Shown piece by piece: positions 53,721 through 62,904 of a DNA stretch of 64,000 nt; position 1 is the first letter of the stretch; each line of letters starts with the position of its first letter. Under the pieces are notes generated by a model. It did not search any database. It saw only the letters and a program-made list of their open reading frames with translations, and was not told the origin of the DNA. The DNA is from Paenibacillus oleatilyticus (GTDB lineage Bacteria; Bacillota; Bacilli; Paenibacillales; NBRC-103111), in the NCBI RefSeq assembly GCF_018998565.1, contig NZ_JAHNZO010000017.1, positions 62,001-126,000 on the forward strand, read 5' to 3'. A program made the position numbers and the translations under genes.

Positions 53721-54554
53721 TTAAGGCGAAAGCAGCGGGCGAAGCCTGTTGACCGACCGGCCGAAGGCGGCGTCCGGATCCGCCAAATAGGCGGAATCCG
53801 CCAGCTCCAGGGTCAAACACCCTGCGTAGCCATGCTCCGCCAACTGCTTGAGGTATGCTTCCACCGGCAGATGCCCATCTCCCAACGCGAGATGGCCCGA
53901 AGGCGTGCCGTCAATCAAATGAACGTGCGGAACGCCTCCCAGCGCCCGGAAGTAATCGCCGATCGTTTCGCCGGCAACCGCCATCGCCACCGTATCGATC
54001 AGACCGGTCATCGCAGCGGAGCCGACCTCGTTCAGCATCCGCCGCAGCGAAGCGAGATCGGTCACCAGATTCGATTCCATCGGCTGCAATACCTCCAGCA
54101 GCAGCGTGACGCCCTGACACTGAGCTTTGTCCGCCAGCGTCCGCAGCGCCTCGCACGACCGCTTCCAGGCTTCTTCCCGCGGCTCGTTATAATAGCCCCA
54201 GCCGGAGGTGATCAGCATATACTCAGCTTCGAGAGCCGAGGCGATCTCGATGTTTTTGCCGAAATAAGCGATGCCCGCGCGGCGGGCCGCTTCGTCCTGG
54301 GCCGCGATATTGAACGGATACATGATCTGCTCGGGCGTATAGCAGACCAAGCCGAGCCGCCGACGGTTCAGCTCTTGGCGGATCCGCTTCACCTGCGCAT
54401 CCGTCGCCGTGTCCGAGTACAGATGCGGCGAGCCTCCCCACAGCTCGATATGGGACACCCCGTGCTTGTCCATCGAATCGAAGAAATAGTCCAACGAATA
54501 CATCCGGTAATGCAAGTTCATCCCCGCGATCTGCGTAAACCGTAGTTGAGCCAT
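53721..54554 (-). CDS. Sugar-phosphate/Amadori epimerase, FrlC type (copy 1)
   Basis: 277 aa from ATG 54554 with GGAGGGG seven bases upstream; the frame opens earlier without a ribosome site. A xylose-isomerase-like TIM barrel: HIELWGGSPHLYSD, LLLEVLQPMESNLVTD, GLIDTVAMAVAGE, HVHLIDGTPSGHLALGDGHLP. The Glu, Asp and His of these blocks form the metal site. FrlC interconverts fructoselysine and psicoselysine; this copy shares length (277 aa) with the one at 58072. Preceded by operator copy 4. Confidence 0.8.
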   Translation of the reverse strand: MAQLRFTQIAGMNLHYRMYSLDYFFDSMDKHGVSHIELWGGSPHLYSDTATDAQVKRIRQELNRRRLGLVCYTPEQIMYPFNIAAQDEAARRAGIAYFGKNIEIASALEAEYMLITSGWGYYNEPREEAWKRSCEALRTLADKAQCQGVTLLLEVLQPMESNLVTDLASLRRMLNEVGSAAMTGLIDTVAMAVAGETIGDYFRALGGVPHVHLIDGTPSGHLALGDGHLPVEAYLKQLAEHGYAGCLTLELADSAYLADPDAAFGRSVNRLRPLLSP

Positions 54555-54575
54555 ATCTTGTCCCCTCCGTTCTTG

Positions 54576-54587
54576 TGGTATATACCA
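54576..54587. promoter_or_regulatory. HutC-type operator TGGTATATACCA, copy 4
   Basis: 22 bases before the epimerase start, in the 55-base gap behind the kinase gene; leaves no room for a full promoter within the gap. Confidence 0.75.
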
Positions 54588-54609
54588 TTGTTTCGAAGCC
54601 ACTCCGGCC

Positions 54610-55449
54610 TTAATAAGGCTTCCCGTAACCGAAAGCTCCTTCGACCAGACATGTTTTGGCGGCAAACGCCGCGCCCGCGTCGAGCGCCTTCCATACGGAC
54701 GCCTCCGGGGCCTTGTTCCACTCCCCTTCCGTCAACAGCGTGAGCACAAAGGCGGTAAAGAACGAATCGCCCGCACCCAGCGTATCGACCGGCTGCACGA
54801 AATGAGGCTTTTGCAAATAAAACGCGCCGTTATAATAAAGCAGCGCGCCCCGGCTGCCCATCGTCCCCAGGACACCCGTGCAGCCGTACTCCGCGGCGAC
54901 GAACGCCAGCTTTTCCCGGACGGCGTCCTCCTCCATCGTCCCGCACGAAAGCAGGCAAAGATCGACATGCGGGCATACCCGCTTCAAGTAGTCGTCGTCC
55001 CACTCGTCGGAGCAGTCGAAGGACAAGGGAACGCCCAACGCCCGAAGCTCCGGCAGTTGGGACTCGATGCCGCTGTAAATGCTGGTATGAATCCATTGAA
55101 ATTGCTTCATATAGGCATAGTCCGAATCATCGAATACGAGCGGATGCTCCTGCTGGACACCGCCTTTGTTCCATCCGACCATCACCCGGTCCCCGTCGAT
55201 CAATTCGATGAGCGAGCAGCCGTTCTCGCCTTCCGACGAACGGCAGCGGGAAGTATCGACGCCAAGCTCGTTCAGCACCCGGTGTACATGACGGCCTTCC
55301 TCGTCGGTGCCGAAAATGCCAAGATACCCCGCCTGCGCCCCCAATTGTTTGGCGTACACACTAAAATTCACCGCATTGCCGCCCGGGTACATCACTCTTT
55401 TATATACGTATTTATCGACGACGTTATCGCCTAGACCCAGTACGTTCAT
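54610..55449 (-). CDS. frlD: PfkB-family kinase, fructoselysine 6-kinase type
   Basis: 279 aa from ATG 55449 with GGGAGG six bases upstream. Ribokinase fold: YPGGNAVNFSVYAKQLGAQAGYLGIFGTDEEG (sugar site), and the anion hole DTLGAGDSFFTAFVLTL with the catalytic Asp near residue 230. Opening MNVLGLGDNVVDKYVYKRVMYPGGNAVN is close to FrlD. Should phosphorylate O6 of the imported Amadori compound before the deglycase acts. Operator copy 5 stands before it. Confidence 0.85.
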   Translation of the reverse strand: MNVLGLGDNVVDKYVYKRVMYPGGNAVNFSVYAKQLGAQAGYLGIFGTDEEGRHVHRVLNELGVDTSRCRSSEGENGCSLIELIDGDRVMVGWNKGGVQQEHPLVFDDSDYAYMKQFQWIHTSIYSGIESQLPELRALGVPLSFDCSDEWDDDYLKRVCPHVDLCLLSCGTMEEDAVREKLAFVAAEYGCTGVLGTMGSRGALLYYNGAFYLQKPHFVQPVDTLGAGDSFFTAFVLTLLTEGEWNKAPEASVWKALDAGAAFAAKTCLVEGAFGYGKPY

Positions 55450-55465
55450 GGCTTGCCTCCCTTTA

Positions 55466-55477
55466 TGGTATATACCA
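55466..55477. promoter_or_regulatory. HutC-type operator TGGTATATACCA, copy 5
   Basis: Within the 43-base gap between the regulator gene and the kinase gene, five bases before the kinase ribosome site. Confidence 0.75.
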
Positions 55478-55492
55478 CTAAGCACAAAAAAA

Positions 55493-56230
55493 TTAGTTGT
55501 TTTTCACGTTCAGCTTCGAAAAGAACCGGACGATATCCCCGCGGGTCAGCGCCTGCGAGAATTCGATCAATTTGTCGTTCTTATCGAAGGCCTGCGCCTC
55601 GACCAGAATGCACGGGCTGTCGTTGCCGACACGCAGCAGCTTGCTTTCCGCTTCGTCGCTAAGGGAAATCCGCATCGTCTGATCCGCGCGGACGAGCTTG
55701 ATCCCGTAATGCTCCTCCAGCACCTCGTACAAGGAGATGTCCTCCAAATTCATGTGCGCTTCGATTCCCGGGCAGTACGCGTAAGGAATATACGAAAGCT
55801 CGATGGAGACGGGAATTTCGTCGGCATAGCGGACCCGTTTGATCGACCAGATCTCCTCTTCTTCGGCAATCCCGAGCATCTTGGCCACGAAGCCGTTGGC
55901 CGGCTCCTTGCGCTTGTAGATCGTATTCGTCGAAGGCCGAAGCCCTTTGCTCAATATGTTTTTGGAGAAGCTGGTAAATTCGACGAAATCCAATTGAATG
56001 CGCCGGTTCGTCACGAACGTGCCCGATCCGACGACCCGCTCCACGAAGCCCTCCCGCTCCAGAATGGAAATCGCATGACGGGCGGTCATCCGGCTGATCT
56101 GATACTGCGCGGCTAACTCACGCTCCGAAGGAAGCTTGTCGCCTTGCTTCCATTTCCCGCTTTCGATTTCTTGAATGAACAAATTTTTAATTTGCTGGTA
56201 AAACGGGATATGGTCTCCTGCTTTATTCAT
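55493..56230 (-). CDS. frlR: GntR/HutC-family regulator of the Amadori regulon
   Basis: 245 aa. N-terminal winged helix GKWKQGDKLPSERELAAQYQISRMTARHAISILEREGFV (residues 25-65, in parts) followed by the UTRA effector domain (about 85-240; VRYADEIPVSIELSYIPY, HYGIKLVRADQTMRISL). HutC-type regulators bind TGGTATA-like palindromes and let go when a sugar phosphate binds UTRA. Seven perfect copies of TGGTATATACCA in the region are its likely targets. It has no operator before its own start. Confidence 0.88.
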   Translation of the reverse strand: MNKAGDHIPFYQQIKNLFIQEIESGKWKQGDKLPSERELAAQYQISRMTARHAISILEREGFVERVVGSGTFVTNRRIQLDFVEFTSFSKNILSKGLRPSTNTIYKRKEPANGFVAKMLGIAEEEEIWSIKRVRYADEIPVSIELSYIPYAYCPGIEAHMNLEDISLYEVLEEHYGIKLVRADQTMRISLSDEAESKLLRVGNDSPCILVEAQAFDKNDKLIEFSQALTRGDIVRFFSKLNVKNN

Positions 56231-56315
56231 ATGGAACCCCTGTCACGCGCTCGATTAGCGAATTACCGTCCCCATGGACGGCCAATTCCAGCATAGCAGA
56301 TGACCGTAAAAACGG

Positions 56316-56981
56316 TCAAGGAAGCAGCGAAGCCTGCAATTCCCCGATGACGTCCTCCAGCGGCCGGTCGGACATGGAACGAAGACGGCCGTCCACGTTG
56401 CCAAAGGCCAGCTGCTCGGTAACCGGATTTGGAACGATGACGCACCATAACCCGGCCGCTTTCGCGGCGGCGGCTCCGTTGGCGGAATCCTCGAAGGCCA
56501 GAGCTTCATGCGCCTCGATTCCCAGCGCCTGGATCGCCTTGAGATACAGCTCGGGGTCCGGCTTCACGTTCGCGACGTCGTCTTTGGTCTTGATGACCTC
56601 GAACGAATCGAGCAAGCCGAATCTGCGCAGAAACGATTCCACCCAAGCCCGATCGGAGCTGGAAGCCAGTCCCACTTTCAGCCCCAATCGCTGCGCCGCT
56701 TCGATATATTCCACGACCCCGTCGCGCAGCGTGACCGTCTCCATCTTCACGGCATGCAGCTTGGCCGCCGCCTTCCTCACTTCGGTGATATCCGTACGTC
56801 CTTCGGCCATTTTCCGGATATAGGCCTCGATCTGGCCTCCGTGCGACCCGACGCAAGCCGCGAATACTTCCGTCGGAAAGGGGATGTCGTACCCGCCTAA
56901 CACCTCGGCATAGCAGTCGAACCATGCGGATTCCGTATCCACGATCAAACCGTCGAAATCAAATACAATCGCTTTAATAAT
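56316..56981 (-). CDS. HAD hydrolase (beta-phosphoglucomutase-like), ATT start
   Basis: 221 aa if read from ATT 56981: then the protein begins (M)IKAIVFDFDGLIVDTE, the normal opening of this family with the nucleophile Asp pair. GGGAG lies nine bases upstream. A stop in frame (TGA at 56990-56988) shuts out any earlier start, and the next usual start (TTG 56948) would remove the catalytic Asp. Other motifs: GLASSSDRAWVESFL, VKPDPELYLKAIQALG, AFEDSANGAAAAKAAG. Likely acts on a sugar phosphate of the pathway. An ATT start implies weak or infC-like control of translation. Confidence 0.8.
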   Translation of the reverse strand: MIKAIVFDFDGLIVDTESAWFDCYAEVLGGYDIPFPTEVFAACVGSHGGQIEAYIRKMAEGRTDITEVRKAAAKLHAVKMETVTLRDGVVEYIEAAQRLGLKVGLASSSDRAWVESFLRRFGLLDSFEVIKTKDDVANVKPDPELYLKAIQALGIEAHEALAFEDSANGAAAAKAAGLWCVIVPNPVTEQLAFGNVDGRLRSMSDRPLEDVIGELQASLLP

Positions 56982-57013
56982 AGTCGCTCACTCCCGCCGG
57001 TTCTGTCGTTCCC

Positions 57014-58027
57014 TCAATATTGAACCCGCCTGTAATACCTTCTGGTCGTTAAAGGATGGTTGCGGACGTGCTCCAGATGACAGCTTACGCGTTCGAGCAA
57101 GGCCGCCGCGACGACCGGCGACACATATTTCCGATAGGCCGGCGAGATGCCCGCCAGCTCGTAGTCCGCCGTATCGAATACGGTCAGCTCGTCCGTATAG
57201 CTCTTGGCGAAACGCTCCACCCGGTCCATCAGCGGACGGGTCTCATCCTCCCCTTTGAGCAGGATCAGACTCATATCCTTCTCGATCAATTCGAGCGCGC
57301 CGTGAAAGAAATCGGAAGCATGGACAGGTCTGGTTTTGATCCACTGCATTTCCTCCAGAATACACATCGCGTAATAATACGCCTCGCCCCAGGTATTCCC
57401 GGAGCCGACCATCATATGATAGTCTTCGTTCCGGTAGCGCCCGGCAAAAGCTTTCGCACGCGCCTCCGTTCGTTCCTTCACGTCAAGCAGCGCCTCGGGG
57501 AGCCGCTCCCACTCCGCGACCAGGCGGTCATATTCGGGAAACTCCCCTCTATTATACATAATCCGGAAAGCCAGCAAGTAAAATTGGATGAAAAAAGATT
57601 CGCAGGACGTATCATCCTCGGCGAAATTGACGATGCTGTAGTCGGCCAGTTCCGCCAAGGGCGTGCCGGCCTTGCCCGTAAAACCGATCGTCACCGCGCC
57701 CCGGTCCTTGCAGTATTGCGCCGCTTCGACGGTTTCCTGGGTCGTGCCGGACAAGGAAGCCAGAACGACAAGCGACCGCTCGTTAAAATGCTTATGATCC
57801 ATCGTCACGAACTCCGCAGCAATTTCCCGATATACCGGAAGCGTCGAGTGAGTGCGAAGCACGTATTCGACAGGCGACATCAAGATTCCCGCGCCGCCGG
57901 AGCCGATCAGAAACAAATTTGCAAAGCCGCGGGCGGTGACCTCCTCGACGGCTTGATCGATCTGGCCCCGGCAAGCCACGGCGCCGCCCTGAATTCTTTT
58001 ATAACGGTCTCTATCGAAATTGAACAT
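57014..58027 (-). CDS. SIS-domain deglycase, FrlB type (copy 2)
   Basis: 337 aa from ATG 58027 with GGAGGG nine bases upstream; the frame is open much further up without support. Same length and layout as copy 1: IGSGGAGILMSPVEYVLRTH, ASLSGTTQETVEAAQYCKDRGA, VGSGNTWGEAYYYAMCILEEMQW, ending NHPLTTRRYYRRVQY. The two are paralogs, not identical; copy 2 probably serves a different amine or sugar. It lies between an epimerase and the HAD gene, with 44 bases on the epimerase side. Confidence 0.85.
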   Translation of the reverse strand: MFNFDRDRYKRIQGGAVACRGQIDQAVEEVTARGFANLFLIGSGGAGILMSPVEYVLRTHSTLPVYREIAAEFVTMDHKHFNERSLVVLASLSGTTQETVEAAQYCKDRGAVTIGFTGKAGTPLAELADYSIVNFAEDDTSCESFFIQFYLLAFRIMYNRGEFPEYDRLVAEWERLPEALLDVKERTEARAKAFAGRYRNEDYHMMVGSGNTWGEAYYYAMCILEEMQWIKTRPVHASDFFHGALELIEKDMSLILLKGEDETRPLMDRVERFAKSYTDELTVFDTADYELAGISPAYRKYVSPVVAAALLERVSCHLEHVRNHPLTTRRYYRRVQY

Positions 58028-58071
58028 ATGGATGAACCCTCCTGGGAATGGAATTTCCGAGAGCAGCAGCC

Positions 58072-58905
58072 TTACTGCCCGAGCGCCTCGCGAACCGCCC
58101 GCAGCCCCTTTTTCAAAGGCCCGACCGGATCGAGCAAGTACCTTTCCGCACAAATTTCGAGAGTCAGGTACCCCGGGTAGCCGTGCTTCGAGAGCTGATT
58201 CAAATAATCGCGCAGGGGAAGCTGGCCGTCCCCCCAAGTCAGATGATCGCTATCGATAAAATGAATATGGCGCAGATCGTTCCCCAGCGCTTGAAAGCAA
58301 TCGTCGAACGTTTCCCCCGCCGCATGCATCGGACAAGTATCGACGACCGCCTTCAGCCGGTCGGAGCCGACCTCGCGCAGCATTCGGGCCTGCGTCTCCG
58401 TGTTCGTCACCAGATTGGATTCGAAAGGCTCCAGCTGCTCCAGCACCATCGTCATCCCCAGCTCCTCCGCCTTGCGGGAGAGCTGCTGCAGCGAGTCGCG
58501 CGAGCGTTCCCACGCCTCCCCGACCGGTTCGCTCCGGTAGCCCCACCCGGGTACGATCTGCAAGAGGTCCGTCCCGAGCTCCGCGGCGGCCTCCAGCGCT
58601 TTCGTGAAGTAACGGAGACTGCGCTCGCGAATGTCCTTCTCCCTGGCGGCAATATTAACCGGATACACGCACTGCTCGGGCGTGAAGCAGATGACGTTCA
58701 AACCTCTCCGCTCGATTTCTCTTCGAATGCCGCCGACCTGGCGCAGCGTCACATCCTCCACATACAGATGCGGCGAGCCTCCCCACAGCTCGATATGCTC
58801 TATTTCGAGCTCGACCATGGCATCCAGAAAATAATCCAGCGAGTACAGCGGAAAATGCTCGTTCATTCCCGCGAGCCGCGTCAGCGGAATTGTCCCCATC
58901 ACCAT
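58072..58905 (-). CDS. Amadori/sugar-phosphate epimerase, FrlC type (copy 2)
   Basis: 277 aa from ATG 58905, which shares a base with the stop of the previous gene (TGATG), with GGAGG eight bases upstream. TIM-barrel blocks: HIELWGGSPHLYVED, MVLEQLEPFESNLVTNTE, AVVDTCPMHAAGETFDD, HIHFIDSDHLTWGDGQLP. Closer to copy 1 than to copy 3. Co-transcribed with the transporter and deglycase 2. Confidence 0.8.
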   Translation of the reverse strand: MVMGTIPLTRLAGMNEHFPLYSLDYFLDAMVELEIEHIELWGGSPHLYVEDVTLRQVGGIRREIERRGLNVICFTPEQCVYPVNIAAREKDIRERSLRYFTKALEAAAELGTDLLQIVPGWGYRSEPVGEAWERSRDSLQQLSRKAEELGMTMVLEQLEPFESNLVTNTETQARMLREVGSDRLKAVVDTCPMHAAGETFDDCFQALGNDLRHIHFIDSDHLTWGDGQLPLRDYLNQLSKHGYPGYLTLEICAERYLLDPVGPLKKGLRAVREALGQ

Positions 58906-59765
58906 CAGACCTTCCTCCCTTCCGGCCCCTGCAGGCCCAAGGCCTGCCGGATCGTGCCGATCGATTGCTCCAAATGCCGGTCGGGCTCCAGGTAATGCTT
59001 GACTCCGCAGGTTTCCAGGCCGATGTACCCTTGATACCCCCGCTCGCCCAGCTCCTTCAGGAACGCGGCGATCGGCAGGTTGCCCGACCCGAGCGGCACG
59101 TGCCCCTGCGGACTGCCGTCGCAAAGATGGATATGGTTCACGCGTCCCTCCAATTCGGTAAAATAAGCTGCCAGCGAGTCGCCTGCGACGACCATGGGCA
59201 CCGTATCCACATTGCAGCCCAAATGCGGCGATCCGATCTCTCGCAACATCCGTTTGGCGGTTTGCAGATTGTGAACGAGGTTCGACTCATGGTACAGCAG
59301 CGGCTCCATCGTCAGATGTACCCCAAGCGTCTCCGCCTTCCTGGCGATGAGCTCGATAGCGTCTCTGGACCTTTTCCAGGCGTCGTCCGTCGGTTTATCG
59401 TAATACCCTCTCCCCGCCACGATTTGCATCCGTCCGGTTCCAAGCTCGGACGCGATATCCAGGCTTTTAAGCGCGTAGGCTATACTGCGGCGGCGCAAAG
59501 CCTCATCTTCGGCCGCAAGGTTAATCGGATAGACGCACGTTTCCGGCGTGAAGCAGGCGATCGTAAGCCCGCGCGCTTCGATCCCGCGCCGGAGGCGGCT
59601 CACGTCGGACAGCTTCAAGTCTTCAATCGGCACGTGCGGCGAACCGCCCCACAATTCGACGGCCTGCAGCTCCAACGCAACGATCTTGTCCAGAAAGTAA
59701 TCCAGCGGATACAGCACATAGTGAATATTCATCGGCGCAATTTGAGACATCGTCACGGTTCCCAC
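58905..59765 (-). CDS. Amadori/sugar-phosphate epimerase, FrlC type (copy 3)
   Basis: 286 aa, GTG 59765 with GGGGTGA upstream, six bases after the permease gene. TIM-barrel blocks: AVELWGGSPHVPIED, TMEPLLYHESNLVHN, CNVDTVPMVVAGDS, HIHLCDGSPQGHVPLGSGNLP. The metal ligands are kept. Starts slightly longer than its two paralogs. Confidence 0.8.
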   Translation of the reverse strand: MGTVTMSQIAPMNIHYVLYPLDYFLDKIVALELQAVELWGGSPHVPIEDLKLSDVSRLRRGIEARGLTIACFTPETCVYPINLAAEDEALRRRSIAYALKSLDIASELGTGRMQIVAGRGYYDKPTDDAWKRSRDAIELIARKAETLGVHLTMEPLLYHESNLVHNLQTAKRMLREIGSPHLGCNVDTVPMVVAGDSLAAYFTELEGRVNHIHLCDGSPQGHVPLGSGNLPIAAFLKELGERGYQGYIGLETCGVKHYLEPDRHLEQSIGTIRQALGLQGPEGRKV

Positions 59766-59771
59766 GCCCGA

Positions 59772-60605
59772 TCACCCCTTTACGCTTCCGGCCGACAATC
59801 CGCGGACGAATTGCCGTTGGAACAGGATAAAGACAATAATCATCGGCAGCGCCGCCATCGACAACGCGGCCAACTGCATGCCGAAGCCGGCGGTCAGTCT
59901 GCCTTTCAGGTTCAGGATGCCGACCGGAATCGTCCATTGGTTGCCGTTTTCGAGGAACGTGATCGCGAACATAAATTCATTCCAGATAACGATCGTCGCA
60001 AGCAAGGCCGCAGAGATGATAATCGGCCGGCTCATCGGAATAATGACGCTCCACAGAAGCTTCCACGAATTGCCGCCGTCCAGAAAGGTCGCCTCCTCCA
60101 CATCCCGCGGGATCGATAGGAAGTAAGAGCGGATCAGGAAGACGGAGAAAGGAATCTGAAAGGCCGCATAAGGAATAATGAGCCCCCAATACGTGTTGTA
60201 CAGATGAAACAATTTCAAGATTTGATATAAAGAGACAATGCTTGCTTGGGGCGCCATCATCAGTCCGCTTAAAATAATCAAAAAGATGACGTGCCTGCCT
60301 TTAAACTGAAACCGGGAAATCGCGTAAGCGGCCAGCGTGCTGATCAGCACGGCCAGCAGGACGGACACCGTGGTAACGAAGACGCTGTTGAAAAAATACC
60401 GTCCCACTCCCGACTCCCAGGCGACTTGGAAGTTGCTGAACTTCCACTGCTTCGGCAAAATCCAGCTGTTGGCAAAAAACTCCTGATTGTTTTTGAAGCC
60501 GTTCATCATCATCCACAGGATCGGATAAATCACGCTTAAGGCGTACAGGACGAAAAAGGCGAGCAGCAATCCGAAGAAAATACGGCTTTTTATTGTTTTG
60601 TGCAC
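59772..60605 (-). CDS. Sugar ABC permease, MalG/FrlM type
   Basis: 277 aa from GTG 60605 (GGAGG ten bases upstream). Six membrane helices; the ATPase-contact EAA loop reads EEATFLDGGNSWKLLWSVIIPMSRP. Inner-membrane half of the importer together with the next permease. Confidence 0.88.
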   Translation of the reverse strand: MHKTIKSRIFFGLLLAFFVLYALSVIYPILWMMMNGFKNNQEFFANSWILPKQWKFSNFQVAWESGVGRYFFNSVFVTTVSVLLAVLISTLAAYAISRFQFKGRHVIFLIILSGLMMAPQASIVSLYQILKLFHLYNTYWGLIIPYAAFQIPFSVFLIRSYFLSIPRDVEEATFLDGGNSWKLLWSVIIPMSRPIIISAALLATIVIWNEFMFAITFLENGNQWTIPVGILNLKGRLTAGFGMQLAALSMAALPMIIVFILFQRQFVRGLSAGSVKG

Positions 60606-60619
60606 GTTCCTTTCGCCTC

Positions 60620-61504
60620 CTAGTCGTCTTTGGCCGTACCGGACAGTTTGATTTGACATAAGGACAGGAGCATCGTAATCACGAAGACGACCGTCGCAAT
60701 CGAAGCGGCGTAGCCCATCTCGTCGTTCCGGAAAGCCGCGCGGTACAGCATGGTGCCCAGCACCTCCGTAGAGCGGCCGGGACCGCCCGAGGTCAAAATG
60801 TAGATCTCGTCGAACAGCTTGTAAGCGCCCAGCACAGTGATCATCGACGCGACCAGAATCATCTCCTTGACGCTCGGCAGCGTCACGGCAAAAAAGCTTC
60901 GGACGGGCCCCGCCCCGTCGAGATCGGCGGCTTCGTAGAAATCCTTCGGGATATTATGCATCGCGATCAAAAACAGCATCACGTTATAGCCGATATACTG
61001 CCATTGGGACACCCAGATCGCCGCATAAATGGCCAGATTGCTGTCTCCCAGCCAAGGCTGCGCCAAGGCATGCAGCCCTAGCGCCTTGAGGCCCAGATTG
61101 ATGATGCCCGTATCCGGGTTATAGATAAACTGCCACAGCAGGCCGATCACCACGAACGAGATCACGGAAGGAATAAAAAATACGGTGCGGAAAAAAGGCT
61201 GCATCTTCTGAAACAGCTTATGCTCCAGGATGGCGGCAATCACGAGCGCCGCGCCGACCTGAAACACGAACGAAATGACGGCATACAGCGAATTGTTCCG
61301 AAGCGCCGTATAGAATACGGGATCGGCAAACAAACGCTTAAAGTTATCGAAGCCGATAAAGGTTTTATTCGGGGAAAAGGCATTGAAGCTGAACAGGCTA
61401 TAATAAAGATTCAAGGCGATCGGAGCGAGAACAAAAACGCTTACAAACACCAAAGCCGGTAAAGCGTACAAGCTTGCCAGCCTGCGATTCCGGAAAACAT
61501 TCAT
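60620..61504 (-). CDS. Sugar ABC permease, MalF/FrlN type
   Basis: 294 aa. Six helices; first helix LYALPALVFVSVFVLAPIALNLYYSLFSF; EAA loop YEAADLDGAGPVRSFFAVTLPSVKEM. Lies between the binding protein and the second permease. No ATPase gene accompanies the set, so an MsmX-type shared ATPase is likely. Confidence 0.88.
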   Translation of the reverse strand: MNVFRNRRLASLYALPALVFVSVFVLAPIALNLYYSLFSFNAFSPNKTFIGFDNFKRLFADPVFYTALRNNSLYAVISFVFQVGAALVIAAILEHKLFQKMQPFFRTVFFIPSVISFVVIGLLWQFIYNPDTGIINLGLKALGLHALAQPWLGDSNLAIYAAIWVSQWQYIGYNVMLFLIAMHNIPKDFYEAADLDGAGPVRSFFAVTLPSVKEMILVASMITVLGAYKLFDEIYILTSGGPGRSTEVLGTMLYRAAFRNDEMGYAASIATVVFVITMLLSLCQIKLSGTAKDD

Positions 61505-61572
61505 GTGCCTTTTCTCCTTTCGGGAAGATCAAGGGGCTGCCGATTCGGCAACCCTTTGACGGGGGCTTCCGG

Positions 61573-62877
61573 TTATTTAAGCTCTTTGACTTCCTTGGCG
61601 ACCTGCTGAACTTCCTTCATAATGTCCTCGGGCGACTTAAAGCCTTCCATCAACGGAGCGGCTGAAGTCCAGTACACGTCGACCAGCTTGGAATTGATCT
61701 GCACATCGAGCCATTCATTCACTCCGTGATCCAGCAGCAGCTGCATGGCTTTCACGTTTTGCGGGAAGGAAGTGTCTTTGTTCACCGCGCCGATGACGGA
61801 GCTTTGCCATGTATTCATCTTCACCATTTTTTCCGCATTCGCCTTGCTGGTCAAAAACTTCAGGAAATCGATGGCCTCGTCCGGATGCTTGGACTCGGAC
61901 GAGACGACGAAGCCGTCCGCCCCTCCGACAATGGACTTCAGATCGCCGTCCTCCCCTTCCATCGGCGGCATCGGGAACACGTCCCAGTTATCTCCCATCG
62001 CCTCGACCATCTGCGGGAATTCCTCGGAGTAGGAGTAGTACATCGCGCTTTTGCCGGCCAGGAACGATTGGAGCGCCATATCGGCCGGGGTCGTATTGAC
62101 GTTTGAATTAAAGTAGCCTTTGTCTTGCAGCTCCTTGAATTTTTTAAGCGCATCTACATAGCCGGGATTCGTCCATTCGCCGGTTTTGTAATTGTAGTCC
62201 TTCGCGCGGACCTCCGGATTGACCATCATGAGATTGAACGCCGTCTCGTAGTGGATCGATGCCCAAATATCTTGCTGTCCGTAAGCGATCGGCGTTACGC
62301 CCGCGTTTTTCAGGGTCTCGCATAATTTCATGAATTCGTCGTACGTTTTAGGCTCCTGCAAATGATGCTTGGCGAAAATTTCTTTATTGTAGACGAAAAA
62401 TTTGCCTAACAGACGCAGCGGAATGCCATAGGTCTTCCCTTCATATTGATAAGACTTCAACGCCGAAGGAATAAAGCTGTTTTTCCACGCCGGATCGTTC
62501 TCCAGATAGGAGCTTACATCCTTGACCACGCCGGCCCGAATATATTTTTGGGCATATTCGCTGCCCCAGGAGAAGAAAATATCCGGTACGTCGCTGCCTC
62601 CCAGGATGACTTTCATTTTATCCTTCAACGTCTCGTCATAAATGGCTTCCGCCTGAATCTTGATGTTCGGATGGCTTTGCTCGTATTCCTTGATCACTTC
62701 GTCGAAATAACCGCTGTAAACGGGCTGCGGCCAGGATCGCAGCACCTTGAGCGTAATTTGCTTGCCGTCGCCGGCCGCCTTGCCGCCTCCTTCGTCGGAG
62801 TTGGAATTGGAGCAAGCCGTCATCGTAAGCGCCAAGCACAGGGTTGCCGTTGTAGCCATGCTAATGGTTTTGTTCAT
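61573..62877 (-). CDS. Sugar/Amadori ABC binding lipoprotein
   Basis: 434 aa from ATG 62877 (GGGAG about eight bases upstream). Lipobox ALTMTAC (Cys near 22), then a low-complexity Ser/Asn/Gly linker and a family 1 solute-binding fold (QITLKVLRSWPQPVYSGYFDEVIKEYEQSHPNIKIQAE in parts, and KTYDEFMKLCETLKNAGVTPIAYG). It should capture the glycated compound outside the cell. Preceded by operator copy 6. Confidence 0.85.
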   Translation of the reverse strand: MNKTISMATTATLCLALTMTACSNSNSDEGGGKAAGDGKQITLKVLRSWPQPVYSGYFDEVIKEYEQSHPNIKIQAEAIYDETLKDKMKVILGGSDVPDIFFSWGSEYAQKYIRAGVVKDVSSYLENDPAWKNSFIPSALKSYQYEGKTYGIPLRLLGKFFVYNKEIFAKHHLQEPKTYDEFMKLCETLKNAGVTPIAYGQQDIWASIHYETAFNLMMVNPEVRAKDYNYKTGEWTNPGYVDALKKFKELQDKGYFNSNVNTTPADMALQSFLAGKSAMYYSYSEEFPQMVEAMGDNWDVFPMPPMEGEDGDLKSIVGGADGFVVSSESKHPDEAIDFLKFLTSKANAEKMVKMNTWQSSVIGAVNKDTSFPQNVKAMQLLLDHGVNEWLDVQINSKLVDVYWTSAAPLMEGFKSPEDIMKEVQQVAKEVKELK

Positions 62878-62904
62878 CGCAGTCACTCCCGCCATTTTGT
62901 TATA

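Noticed and set aside
57056..58180. 374-codon plus-strand frame over deglycase 2
   Set aside because: Antisense shadow; the SIS motifs are on the minus strand.
58890..60119. 409-codon plus-strand frame
   Set aside because: Antisense to an epimerase and a permease with clear family motifs.
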